From assembly GCA_022450155.1 (NCBI GenBank), contig JAKUQR010000011.1:1-64000 (forward strand): a stretch of 64,000 nucleotides of DNA, read 5' to 3'. The first letter of the stretch is position 1. Every line of letters starts with the position of its first letter. Position numbers and translations under genes: made by a program. Source of the DNA: Gammaproteobacteria bacterium. GTDB lineage: Bacteria; Pseudomonadota; Gammaproteobacteria; Arenicellales; UBA868. Below, piece after piece: positions 37,616 to 46,752 of this stretch. Below the pieces are notes generated by a model. It ran no database searches. It was not told the DNA's origin and saw nothing but the letters and a program-made list of their open reading frames with translations.

Positions 37616-38485
37616 ATGACTAATCCAAGAGCTGATTACTCCCCTATCTTTCATCGACCACCATTAAAGTTGCCGGGTAATGCGCGCATTGCGATCTGGC
37701 CGGTCATCAATGTCGAAGAATGGGATATCAATGAGGCCATGGCGCGTGCAGTGCTGCCTACCCCGCAGGGTGTAGGTGTTACTCCGGATATTGCTAACTT
37801 CGGCTGGTTTGACTACGGCCTGCGGGTTGGATTCTGGCGCTTAAAGCAAGTGCTGGATCGACATGGTATTCGCGCCACGGTGAGCCTGAACGCATCTGTC
37901 TGTCAGAGCTACCCGCAGTTGGTACAGGAGAGTCTTGATTCAGGTTGGGAAATGCTGGGCCACGGCTACATCCAACGAGTGATCAACAAGGAGCCAGATG
38001 AGCGTGCAGTGATCAAGCGGACAATCGAGACCATCGAAGCATTTACCGGCGAGAAACTGCGCGGCTGGATGGGGCCGGGCCTGGCAGAGACATTTGATAC
38101 GCCCGATATCCTTGCAGATGAGGGTATCGAGTATGTCGCAGACTGGTGTAACGATGATCAGCCCTATGAGATGAAGGTTAAAAATGGTCGTCTTGTCGCG
38201 GTGCCCTATACCCTGGAGCTGAATGACATCCCGATATATATTGTTCAGCATCACCGTTCACCGGAGATTTTTGAGCGCGCGCGAGATCAGTTCGATACCC
38301 TTTATCGTGAGGGTGGTGACAGCGCGCGGATCATGTGCATATCGACGCACCCTTACATCACCGGCGTGCCGCACCGCATCAAGTACTACGATATGATTTT
38401 TGAATACCTACGAAAATTTGAAGGTGTGTTATTTATGACCGGTAGCGAAATTCTGGACTGGTACAATTCCACAGTGAATGAATAA
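37616..38485 (+). CDS. NodB/PuuE-type polysaccharide deacetylase-family hydrolase
   Basis: The 289-residue protein has AGGAGG before the ATG. It resembles cofactor-independent allantoinase PuuE and related cyclic-amide hydrolases: WPVINVEEWD, a barrel with ATVSLNASVCQSYP, GWEMLGHGYIQRV, GWMGPGLAETFDTPDIL and CISTHPYITGVPHR. The NodB metal Asp-Asp pair is not obvious (VEEWD in its place), as in PuuE-like members. It could open a cyclic amide made in the same pathway. It lies 66 bases after the hyuB stop on the same strand. Confidence 0.82.
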   Translation: MTNPRADYSPIFHRPPLKLPGNARIAIWPVINVEEWDINEAMARAVLPTPQGVGVTPDIANFGWFDYGLRVGFWRLKQVLDRHGIRATVSLNASVCQSYPQLVQESLDSGWEMLGHGYIQRVINKEPDERAVIKRTIETIEAFTGEKLRGWMGPGLAETFDTPDILADEGIEYVADWCNDDQPYEMKVKNGRLVAVPYTLELNDIPIYIVQHHRSPEIFERARDQFDTLYREGGDSARIMCISTHPYITGVPHRIKYYDMIFEYLRKFEGVLFMTGSEILDWYNSTVNE

Positions 38486-38573
38486 CGGTCGATGGCTGCA
38501 TACGCGGAGACGATGATCGCGCAGATGCCTGTTTTAGGTCATTGAAGAATGTCAATCTATCAACGAGGGACCT

Positions 38574-39050
38574 ATGCCCCTACATCATCTTGAACATTTT
38601 CTCATTCAACCGGATAACCTGGAGGAGACGGCAGCCTGGTGGTGTGACGTGCTGGGTCTGGAAGAGGGACCACATCCAGACTTTGGCTTCCCGGTGAAAT
38701 GGCTGTATATCGGGGACAATGACGTCGTACACATGACTACCGGCGGAGATAATGTGTCGGATGCACGAAAAAATTATCTCGGGCAACAGTCAGAAGCGGT
38801 GCATGGCTCGGGAGTTGTCGATCACATCGCATTCCGCTGTACAGGACTCGCGGAAACGTTGGCGCACTTGCGCAGAAAATCAGTCGCTGTTCAGAAAAGA
38901 CGTGTCGATGATCAGGCTCTCTATCAGCTGTTTTTGTTGGATCCCAACGGGGTCAAAGTTGAGCTGAATTTCGATGCTGATGAGGTCAAAGAAGTCGATC
39001 CAGAGTTACTCAGTGAAGATCTCAAAATGGCGCGAAAAGACAGTACTTGA
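38574..39050 (+). CDS. VOC-superfamily protein (single glyoxalase-type domain pair)
   Basis: The 158-residue protein has AGGGACC before the ATG. Two beta-alpha-beta-beta-beta modules are visible: HHLEHFLIQPDNLEETAAWW and VVDHIAFRCTGLAETLAHL. Metal ligands are suggested by His in LEHF, His in VDHIAF and Glu in VKVELNF. It may be a lyase, isomerase or dioxygenase acting on a pathway intermediate. No closer assignment is justified. Confidence 0.8.
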   Translation: MPLHHLEHFLIQPDNLEETAAWWCDVLGLEEGPHPDFGFPVKWLYIGDNDVVHMTTGGDNVSDARKNYLGQQSEAVHGSGVVDHIAFRCTGLAETLAHLRRKSVAVQKRRVDDQALYQLFLLDPNGVKVELNFDADEVKEVDPELLSEDLKMARKDST

Positions 39051-39182
39051 TACACGTCAGAAATTAAACGCCAACCAGTATTGCGGACAGTGGATCAGGT
39101 GGTATTGACTGCCTGCGCACAGTTTACTGTGCAGTGCCGAGCTTATATGGCGTGAGTACTTAAATAGGTATTGATTAGCACG

Positions 39183-40125
39183 ATGAGGTTGGTTTTTTCA
39201 CAATGCCGATTCACCCAGTGGGGCGAGATTATTCGCAAACGCTGCAGGAGGATCGAGAGTTAGCAATCCTGGCCGATCAACTGGGAATTGTCGACGGCTT
39301 TTTTGTGGCTATGGTCGACAACATGGCTAAAGGCCGATTTTGATGGGAATCAGCCCTGGCGGCTTGCCCTCTGATGCCGAAGCTATGGGAAATTTAGACA
39401 GCGACCGTAACGCGATGTTTCTGGAGTGCATTAATCAGGTGCTTGAGATCTGGACCAGTGAGCCGCCATACAAAATCAAGGGCGAGTACTGGAATGTGGG
39501 CATTGATCGTACACAGATACCCGATATCGGGCAGGGTCGGATCCCCAGACCGTATCAGAAACCGCACCCACCTATCGTAGTGACGGCAGTCGCACCCTTT
39601 TCCAAAGGGGTCGCAGCGGCGGCGGCGCGGGGCTGGGATCCAATTTCGGCCAACTTTCTGCAACCCAAGTGGGTCAAGACACACCGGCCACAGTATGAAG
39701 AGGGCTGTGTGGCTGGAAATCGGGTCGCCGACCCTGCCAATTGGCGGGTGGCCAAAAGTATTTTTGTTGCTGACACTGAGGAGAGTGCCCGCAGCTACGC
39801 ACTGGCGAAAGACGGGCCCTACTATTATTACTACAGGCCACTGTTTACCAAGCTGGCAAAAGCCGGTCGTGCTAACTTGTTTAAGACCGATCAGAAACAG
39901 GCTGATGAAGACCTGGATCTCGATACCATTGTTCGACAGTTGATCATTTTTGGAACACCACAAAGTGTCACCGAACAGCTGCTGGCTTTTCGTGACGAAG
40001 TCGGCCCGTTTGATACCTTGCTCTATGCCGGGCACGACTGGAAGGACCAGAAACTTGCTATTCGATCCATGGAGTTAATGGCGACCGACGTGATGCCGGC
40101 GATTAACGCGGTTGTCGGAGAGTAG
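39183..40125 (+). pseudogene. Luciferase-like (LLM) flavin monooxygenase pseudogene: two frameshifts and a missing core
   Basis: Reading across frames recovers the gene. ATG 39183 gives MRL and then a one-base loss in a GGTTTTTT run; the next frame from 39203 reads MPIHPVGRDYSQTLQED and LADQLG. There the text jumps straight to VAMVDNMAKGRF, omitting roughly 65-80 residues that intact members have between these motifs. After one base lost from a T-run near 39340, the frame continues MGISPGGLPSDAE to a normal C-terminus at 40125. A protein from the internal ATG 39340 alone would lack the flavin-site half of the barrel. Function is lost or badly changed. Confidence 0.85.
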
Positions 40126-40162
40126 CTCGGTGGGTCTTAACAGTATCGATTGAGATCGGTTG

Positions 40163-41776
40163 ATGTATTTCCTGCAACTGACCGAGTCGCTGATTAGAGC
40201 GCAGGAAGACGATATCCTCCGGGAGGTGACCGTCGGCGATCTGCTGCGGGAGGCTGCTGTCGAGCGCGCGTCGACCACGGCCCTTCTCGAAGTCGATATG
40301 GAAGGTCAGACTGGCCGTAGCTGGACCTATAGCGAGCTACTGTCGGACAGTGAACAACTGGCACTGGCACTGGCGAGCCGGTATTCGAAAGGTGAGCGGA
40401 TCACCGTTTGGGCACCCAATATTCCGGAATGGCTGTTGATCGAGTATGCGTGTGCGCTGGCGGGGCTTGTTCTGGTCACAGCAAACCCCTCTTATCAAGA
40501 CAAAGAGTTGCAGTATGTGCTTGAACAATCGGGGTCGGTTGCGCTCTTCCTGGTTAAACATTATCGCGGCAATCCGATGCATGAGATTGCGCTGAAGGCT
40601 ACCGAGGGCCTAGCAGCGGTTCGTGAGATTGTCGATGTGGATGATCACGCTGCACTGTTTCGAACGGGCGACAGGGTATCGGTGTTGCCGGACGTATACC
40701 CCGATGATCCCGTGCAGATTCAATATACCTCGGGTACTACGGGGTTTCCAAAAGGCGCGGTACTGGCGCACAGAAGCCTGACGAATAATGCCCGCTTCTA
40801 TGCCAAGCGAGCCCTGGCGACACCTGAGTCTACCTGGGCGAATTTCATGCCCATGTTTCATACCAGTGGCTGCGCCATGATATCACTGGGCTGTCTTCAA
40901 TTCGGTTGCAAGATGGTGCTGTTCAAGCTGTTTGATCCGGCAGCCATTCTGCGAATTATAGAAAGCGAGCGTATCACAGGATTCCTGGGGGTGCCCACAA
41001 TGCTGGTGGCATTGCTCGAGTCGCTCAGCGTTGAGCCCGCTGACGTGTCGTCGGTCGAGATGGTGGTTTCGGGCGGTGCGATGGTCGCACCTGAACTGGT
41101 GCGCAATATTCAGCACGCTTTCAGCTGTCAGTTTGAAACTGTTTACGGGCAGACTGAAACATCCCCGCTGATCACTCAGCATCATGCCGAAGACTCCATT
41201 GATGATATCTGCAATAGCGTCGGGCAACCCATGCCTCAGACCACTGTGTCGATTCGTAGTATTGAGGAAAACAAAGTGGTGCCTTTCGATACAGTGGGTG
41301 AGATCTGCGTGCAGGGTTACTGCAACATGATCGAGTACCACGCCAATACGGAAGCGACGGTGGAAGCCATCGACAAGCAGGGTTGGCTGCACACTGGTGA
41401 TCTGGGAACCATGGATTCCCGGGGTTACGTCAGGGTGACCGGCAGAGTCAAGGAGATGATCATCCGGGGAGGTGAGAATATGTTCCCGGCGGAGATCGAA
41501 AACGCGCTTCTTGAACATTCCACGGTTGCAGAAGTGGCGGTGGTGGGTCTACCTGATGATAAATGGGGAGAGATCGTGGCCTGTTTTGTTCGTGCGGCGA
41601 CTGACGAGGCGATCGATCCACAGGATCTGCATGCCCACTGCCGGCAGAATCTGTCACCCCAGAAAACGCCAGTGCTGTGGATTCAGGTAGAAGCTTTTCC
41701 GCTGACAGGGTCTGGCAAGATCCGGAAGTTTGAACTGCGAAAGCGGTATCTGGCCGGTGAATATGAATCCCTGTGA
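40163..41776 (+). CDS. AMP-dependent synthetase/ligase (acyl-CoA ligase)
   Basis: The 537-residue protein has the ANL-superfamily core: the AMP-binding P-loop YTSGTTGFPKGA near 195-206, VYGQTETSP, the hinge LGTMDSRGYVRVTGRVKEMIIRGGENMFPAEIE and the catalytic Lys in LTGSGKIRK. It activates a carboxylate to its CoA thioester via an acyl-AMP. The Gln in place of the usual Tyr at YGxTE is common in the fatty/aromatic acid group. It starts at ATG 40163; a TTG just before is less likely. It may activate a ring-cleavage acid made nearby. Confidence 0.92.
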   Translation: MYFLQLTESLIRAQEDDILREVTVGDLLREAAVERASTTALLEVDMEGQTGRSWTYSELLSDSEQLALALASRYSKGERITVWAPNIPEWLLIEYACALAGLVLVTANPSYQDKELQYVLEQSGSVALFLVKHYRGNPMHEIALKATEGLAAVREIVDVDDHAALFRTGDRVSVLPDVYPDDPVQIQYTSGTTGFPKGAVLAHRSLTNNARFYAKRALATPESTWANFMPMFHTSGCAMISLGCLQFGCKMVLFKLFDPAAILRIIESERITGFLGVPTMLVALLESLSVEPADVSSVEMVVSGGAMVAPELVRNIQHAFSCQFETVYGQTETSPLITQHHAEDSIDDICNSVGQPMPQTTVSIRSIEENKVVPFDTVGEICVQGYCNMIEYHANTEATVEAIDKQGWLHTGDLGTMDSRGYVRVTGRVKEMIIRGGENMFPAEIENALLEHSTVAEVAVVGLPDDKWGEIVACFVRAATDEAIDPQDLHAHCRQNLSPQKTPVLWIQVEAFPLTGSGKIRKFELRKRYLAGEYESL

Positions 41777-41822
41777 ATCGAACCCGCGCTGAACAGCAGG
41801 CAGAACTATCCCGCTATCAAAC

Positions 41823-43025
41823 ATGAAAAAAGCCGACGCCAACAGACAAAAACTGAGTTATGCCGATTCTCACTCGGTTGTCCGTCTGTCTTCCAAGCGG
41901 TTTGAACAGTCGCCGTACAGTGATAAATATGTCAACGAGCAGACGGTTTTTGGTCTGTACAGCAACCGTTTTTATCCATTGACGCTTGGCGGTAATGCTA
42001 TCGATGATTACTGGCGGCTGCGTCAAAGCGTCGTCCTTTACGATGTGCCGGAGAAGCCGTTGGAGATTTCCGGTCCTGATGCGGTCAATCTCCTGGAGCG
42101 GGTGTTAACTCGCAGGATCGACAACCTGAAATGCTGGCGTGCGCGCTATGCCATCGCCTGTACGCCGCAGGGCGGCATACTGATGGATGGCGTGGTCATA
42201 CGGCTGGCGGAAGATCGATTCTGGTATGTGATTGCCAACGGTGAATTTGAATCGTGGTTGTTGGCTTTTTCCGAGGGTCTGGACGTTGCTGTGACCGATC
42301 CTGGGTCTAGGGTATTGCAGATTCAGGGCCCGAAATCGATGGCTGTTCTGAGCAAAGCTGCAGCAGATCAGCACGCCGGTGAGTTGCGGTATTTTCACGC
42401 AGGTATGTTCAATCTGGGTGGACAGGAGGTTCTGGTTTCCCGTACGGGCTGGACCGGAGAGATGGGATTTGAAATCTACAGCCGCCCCCACATCGATCAC
42501 AGTGCGCTGTGGGATAATCTGATGGCCAGTGGCAGGGACCATGGGATGACCTATGCCAGCGCAGAGTCCATGGGCATTCGCCGAATCGAGGCGGGCATTC
42601 TGGACAATGGTACAGATATGGACCGCGGGATGACGCCGTTTGCAGCCGGACTTGAAGCATTCGTGGATTTTTCCAAACCTGATTTTGTTGGTCGAGATGC
42701 TCTGAAACAGGCGGAACGAACATGTCTTTTGTTTGGGCTCGTCTGTGATTCGGTAGCGCCGCGGGCGGGACTGCCCGTGTTCCAGAGTGATGCGCAAGTT
42801 GGTCAGGTCACAACCGGTGATTGGTCGCCGACCCTGAACACAGGTATCGGCTACGTTCGATTTGATGATATCGATTCTGTTCAGGGTAACTGGCTCGGCC
42901 AGAAGCTAATTCTGGGCGACCTCGACAGTGGGCGTCATGACTGCGAAATCGTTCCGTTGCCGTTTTACGATCGCGTAAAGAAAATTCCCCGGGGATTAGG
43001 CAGTGCTGAACTGAGTCAGGAGTAG
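41823..43025 (+). CDS. GcvT-family folate-dependent methyltransferase, DmdA-like
   Basis: The 400-residue protein is of the aminomethyltransferase family that moves a methyl group onto tetrahydrofolate. Seen: the N-terminal DYWRLRQSVVLYDVPEKPLEISGPDAVNLLERVLTR region, RTGWTGEMGFEIY, RRIEAGILDNGTDMD and FVGRDAL. The wording of the N-terminal half is close to DMSP demethylase DmdA and its relatives more than to housekeeping GcvT, and no gcvH or gcvP is present. It sits with a trimethylamine-dehydrogenase-like gene, which suggests N- or S-demethylation with the one-carbon unit going to folate. Confidence 0.85.
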   Translation: MKKADANRQKLSYADSHSVVRLSSKRFEQSPYSDKYVNEQTVFGLYSNRFYPLTLGGNAIDDYWRLRQSVVLYDVPEKPLEISGPDAVNLLERVLTRRIDNLKCWRARYAIACTPQGGILMDGVVIRLAEDRFWYVIANGEFESWLLAFSEGLDVAVTDPGSRVLQIQGPKSMAVLSKAAADQHAGELRYFHAGMFNLGGQEVLVSRTGWTGEMGFEIYSRPHIDHSALWDNLMASGRDHGMTYASAESMGIRRIEAGILDNGTDMDRGMTPFAAGLEAFVDFSKPDFVGRDALKQAERTCLLFGLVCDSVAPRAGLPVFQSDAQVGQVTTGDWSPTLNTGIGYVRFDDIDSVQGNWLGQKLILGDLDSGRHDCEIVPLPFYDRVKKIPRGLGSAELSQE

Positions 43026-43031
43026 GTGTAC

Positions 43032-43268
43032 ATGACCGATATTCTGATTAGACCCGTCGTGGATAGCGACGAGCTTGATTGGCGCAGACTCTGGGCCTGC
43101 TATCTGGAGCTTTATGAAGCAACCGCCGCCGAAGCGATCTACGCGGCTGCCGATGAGGCGGGTTGTCCTTCGGTATACTGGTTGACACAGCACCTTAACG
43201 AGGCGGGCAGGGGCCCTTACGATCGTATCGGGTGGTTGACGCCATTTATCCGCTATAACCGCGAGTAA
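43032..43268 (+). pseudogene. GNAT acetyltransferase remnant with the acetyl-CoA-binding core deleted in frame
   Basis: The 78 codons join a typical GNAT start (ILIRPVVDSDELDWRRLW, then YLELYE) to a typical GNAT end (AAADEAGCPSVYWLTQHLNE and LTPFIRYNR). The middle, which in intact relatives holds about 70 residues including the R/Q-x-x-G-x-G/A pyrophosphate loop, is absent. The frame is kept and the start has GGAG upstream. The product cannot bind acetyl-CoA in the normal way. It sits in a 274-base space between the GcvT-like gene and the flavoprotein gene. Confidence 0.75.
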
Positions 43269-43299
43269 ATTAGCCAACGCCTGAATACGCAGTATCCGT

Positions 43300-45363
43300 A
43301 TGATCCAAGCACAAGATCCATATGCAGTGTTATTTGAGCCGGTCAAGATCGGACCACTGACTGCGCGTAACCGGTTTTACCAGGTACCGCACTGTACCGG
43401 CGCGGGTCGGAACTATCCGTCTGTCAGCGCCCATATCCGCGCCACCAACGCCGAAGGCGGATGGGCTGTGGTGAGCACTGAGCAGTGTGATATTCACTAC
43501 AGTGCCGACATGCGCTCCCAGGTACGGTTGTGGGATGAGCGCGATATCCCGTTTCATGCACGCATGACCGACCTGGTGCACCAGCACGGTGCCCTGGCAG
43601 CGTGCGAGCTGGTTCACAACGGCAGTTACTCGCCCAACCATATCGGACGGGAGATCCCCCTTTCACCAGTCAACACACCAGTTCAGGGTCCATATCCTGT
43701 GCACGCAAGGGCAATGGATAAGCGTGACATCGCCAGTTTCCGCCAATGGCACCGGCGCGCTGCCCGACTGGCCAAGCAGGCCGGGTTTGATATCGTTTAT
43801 GTCTATGCCGGTCATGACATTACCCTGCTGTTAGAGTTTCTCTCGCCACGGATCAATACGCGCAGTGATGAGTATGGCGGCAGTGTTGAAAACCGGGTCC
43901 GACTGTTCCGAGAGTGCATTGAAGAGGTGCGAGACGAAGTCGGCGACACCTGTGCCGTGGCGGTGCGGTTGGCAGTCGATGAACTGCTTGGCGACAAAGG
44001 CATCACCTCTGCGGGGGACGGCCGTGAGATCATTGAAATTCTCGCAGAGTTGCCCGATCTGTGGGATGTCAATGTGAGCGACTGGAACAACGATTCCATG
44101 ACTTCCCGTTTTGCAGAGGAAGGTTACCAGGAGCCGTACGTCGACTTCGTAAAATCGGTGACCAGCAAACCCGTGGTCGGGGTAGGTCGGTTTACGTCGC
44201 CGGATACCATGGTGTCGCAGATCAAGCGAGGTGTGCTCGACTTCATCGGCGCAGCCCGTCCGGCTATTGCTGACCCATTCCTTCCCAACAAAATCGAGCA
44301 GAACCGTCCCGACGATATCCGCGAATGTATCGGCTGCAACATCTGCGTTTCCGGTAACAACCTGAACACACCCATGCGCTGTACCCAGAACCCGACCCGA
44401 AGCGAAGAATGGCGCCGGGGCTGGCATCCCGAGCGCATCCCTGCCAAAGATACGGACGACAGCGTTTTGGTGGTGGGTGCCGGCCCGGCCGGGCTGGAAG
44501 CCGCCCGTGCTTTTGGCCAGCGCGGTTACGACGTGATGCTGGCAGAAGCCACCCGAGACCTGGGCGGGCGGGTCACCCGGGAGACCACGTTTCCAGGGCT
44601 TTCGACCTGGGCCCGGGTCAGAGACTGGCGGACTGGGCAGATCGAAAAGATGCCCAATGTTGCGGTCTACCGGGAAAGCCAGATGAATGCAGCGGCTGTA
44701 TTCGAAACTCGCTGCAGCCTAGTGGTAGTGGCGACCGGGGCGACCTGGCGCCGGGATGGATTCGGCCGTACGGACAGGGCCATGGTGCCGGGAGCTGATC
44801 GTGGTAACGTCTATACGCCAGATGACATCATGAACGGTGCTGAACCCGAAGGCCCAGTAGTCGTTTTCGATGATGATCATTACTACATGGGCGGTGTAAT
44901 TTCGGAGCGATTGCGGGCCCTGGGAACGGAAGTCGTTCTGGTGACGCCTGAAGTAGTTGCGTCGGCATTTACGACTTACACCCTCGAGCAGAGTCGGGTC
45001 CAGGCCCGACTCATGGAGGCCGGCATTCGGATTGTTGCCGCCCACAGCCTGGTCAGTATTGGCGCTGATGTGGTTGAGTTACGGTGTACCTATACCGACC
45101 GGGTCTCGTCTATTGCCTGTACATCGGTGGTCCTGGTCACTGCACTGACGGCCAACGATGCTCTCTATACCGATCTCGTTCAGACAGAGGTGGCCGATGG
45201 TGATGGCGAGCCCCGACGGATTGTCCGAATTGGAGACTGCTATGCACCGGGCACCATCGCGGCTGCAGTCTGGTCGGGACATCGGTGTGCGCGTGAGCCC
45301 TTCGCCGAGATCACCGACGAGGTGCCTTTCAGACTAGAGCGTGTCGAAATCGCTGATGGCTGA
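43300..45363 (+). CDS. Trimethylamine-dehydrogenase-family FMN/4Fe-4S flavoprotein
   Basis: The 687-residue protein has the full domain order of trimethylamine dehydrogenase: an OYE-type barrel, a 4Fe-4S site (C343, C346, C349, C361) and a Rossmann domain with VLVVGAGPAGLEAARAF. The VPHC motif places Cys32 where trimethylamine dehydrogenase links FMN covalently, and Tyr169 and His172 match its catalytic pair. Gln62 stands where that enzyme has a Tyr in the cation-binding aromatic bowl, so the substrate is probably not trimethylamine. Oxidative N-demethylation of a secondary or tertiary amine is the best inference. It overlaps the next gene by 8 bases. Confidence 0.9.
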   Translation: MIQAQDPYAVLFEPVKIGPLTARNRFYQVPHCTGAGRNYPSVSAHIRATNAEGGWAVVSTEQCDIHYSADMRSQVRLWDERDIPFHARMTDLVHQHGALAACELVHNGSYSPNHIGREIPLSPVNTPVQGPYPVHARAMDKRDIASFRQWHRRAARLAKQAGFDIVYVYAGHDITLLLEFLSPRINTRSDEYGGSVENRVRLFRECIEEVRDEVGDTCAVAVRLAVDELLGDKGITSAGDGREIIEILAELPDLWDVNVSDWNNDSMTSRFAEEGYQEPYVDFVKSVTSKPVVGVGRFTSPDTMVSQIKRGVLDFIGAARPAIADPFLPNKIEQNRPDDIRECIGCNICVSGNNLNTPMRCTQNPTRSEEWRRGWHPERIPAKDTDDSVLVVGAGPAGLEAARAFGQRGYDVMLAEATRDLGGRVTRETTFPGLSTWARVRDWRTGQIEKMPNVAVYRESQMNAAAVFETRCSLVVVATGATWRRDGFGRTDRAMVPGADRGNVYTPDDIMNGAEPEGPVVVFDDDHYYMGGVISERLRALGTEVVLVTPEVVASAFTTYTLEQSRVQARLMEAGIRIVAAHSLVSIGADVVELRCTYTDRVSSIACTSVVLVTALTANDALYTDLVQTEVADGDGEPRRIVRIGDCYAPGTIAAAVWSGHRCAREPFAEITDEVPFRLERVEIADG

Positions 45364-46474
45364 TCAGCAGAACGCTATCGACCAGTACATCGGTGCCGGA
45401 AAAGAGGTACTAGATACGCCAGTACTGCTGCTGGACCTGGATGTCCTTGAACGGAACATCCTGAAAATGAGCAAAACAATTATTGGTGAGGCCGGCGTCG
45501 GTTGGCGACCCCACACCAAGGCCATGAAGAACCCTGATCTCGCCCGCTTGTGTCTTGACGCGGGTGCTCACGGTGTAACGTGCGCCAAACTGGGTGAGGC
45601 CGAAGTGATGGCCGACGGTGGGATCACGGACATTCTCGTCGCCAACGAGATTGTCGGCGCGAAGAAAATCGCCCGTCTCGTCGACCTGTGCAAACGGGCA
45701 GATATCATGGTCTGTGTAGACCAGCTGGACAATGCCCAGCAGATCGACAAGGCAGCTCGTGCTGCTGGTGTACGACCCCGGGTGCTGGTAGAAGTCGATG
45801 TGGGCATGGGCCGCGCAGGTATTCAGCCCGGCGCTGCTGCGGTCGAACTGGCAAGCCAGGTTTCAGGGCTTGGAAACATTCGGTTTGTCGGTCTTCAGAC
45901 CTGGGAGTCTCACACCGTGGCGATTTCGGACACGGATGAAAAAAAACGTCAGATTCTAATAGCGCTTTCTCAGTTGAACGACACTGCCGAGCGTATCCGA
46001 TGCACAGGTATACCCGTCGACATCGTGAGTTGCGGGGGCAGCGGCACCTATTGGATCAGCGCGTTTGCGCCGGGAATCACTGAGATTGAAGCCGGCGGAG
46101 GGATCTATGGTTGTGTCCGTTATCGCAAGAGTTTTGGCGTAGAGGTCGAATCGGCTCTGACGGTACTGTCGACGGTGACCAGCCGCCCCACTGCAGATCG
46201 AATCATCTGTGATGCCGGATTCAAAGCCACTGGCAATGTATCGCCGGATCCGGAACTGCGGAATATTTCAGATTGTGCGTCAATCAAATTCTCCGCCGAG
46301 CACGGTATTATCACTTTGTCAAAAGGGACACCGCAGCCGCGGGTCGGTGACACCATTGAATTTGTGCCTGGTTACTCGGACTCGGCGATATTTCTTCACG
46401 AATATCTCTACGGTGTCCGTGACGGTCTTGTTGAAACGGTATGGCCGGTCATCGGCCGCGGTAAGCTGCAATAA
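45356..46474 (+). CDS. D-threonine aldolase / DSD1-family PLP enzyme
   Basis: From ATG 45356, within the end of the previous gene, the protein has 372 residues. It is a fold-type III PLP enzyme: LDTPVLLLDLDVLERNI, PLP Lys in RPHTKAMKNP, LVEVDVGMGRAGI, SCGGSGTY and EIEAGGGIYG. DAGFKATG and the C-terminal AEHG resemble the metal-binding parts of D-threonine aldolase and D-serine dehydratase. It cleaves or dehydrates a D-3-hydroxyamino acid. Being coupled to the demethylase, it may act on a related amino acid; the link is inferred. Confidence 0.87.
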   Translation: MADQQNAIDQYIGAGKEVLDTPVLLLDLDVLERNILKMSKTIIGEAGVGWRPHTKAMKNPDLARLCLDAGAHGVTCAKLGEAEVMADGGITDILVANEIVGAKKIARLVDLCKRADIMVCVDQLDNAQQIDKAARAAGVRPRVLVEVDVGMGRAGIQPGAAAVELASQVSGLGNIRFVGLQTWESHTVAISDTDEKKRQILIALSQLNDTAERIRCTGIPVDIVSCGGSGTYWISAFAPGITEIEAGGGIYGCVRYRKSFGVEVESALTVLSTVTSRPTADRIICDAGFKATGNVSPDPELRNISDCASIKFSAEHGIITLSKGTPQPRVGDTIEFVPGYSDSAIFLHEYLYGVRDGLVETVWPVIGRGKLQ

Positions 46475-46484
46475 ACGACAGCGG

Positions 46485-46700
46485 CTAAGGGGAAGAAGTA
46501 CTGAGGTCAGGCTGGTCTTGTTGCTCGATGACATAGACCCGATCGACATAACCCTCGATAAAGGCGTCCTTCTCGTAATGCGGCCCGATTTTCTCTGCGA
46601 CTCGGATCGACCGGGTGTTGTTTGGATCGATCGTTGATACCATCCGTTTCAGACCCACCACGGTGAAGCCGTACTCCTGTATGGCTTGGACAGCTACGGA
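46485..46700 (-). pseudogene. GNAT (RimJ-type) acetyltransferase, 5'-truncated remnant
   Basis: The frame reads AVQAIQEYGF, then GLKRMVSTIDPNNTRSIRVA and VAEKIG, followed by YVDRVYVIE. This is the last 60 or so residues of a RimJ/RimL-like acetyltransferase (the N-x-x-S-x-x-V-x-E-K-x-G motif is clear). The N-terminal two thirds is missing, cut off where the amidohydrolase gene ends at 46753. There is no proper start codon or Shine-Dalgarno. It is almost surely not functional. Confidence 0.75.
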
Positions 46701-46752
46701 CAAGTCGCTTCGTTGCGCTGATTATTGTTGTTATGGAATAGGACTGGTCGGT

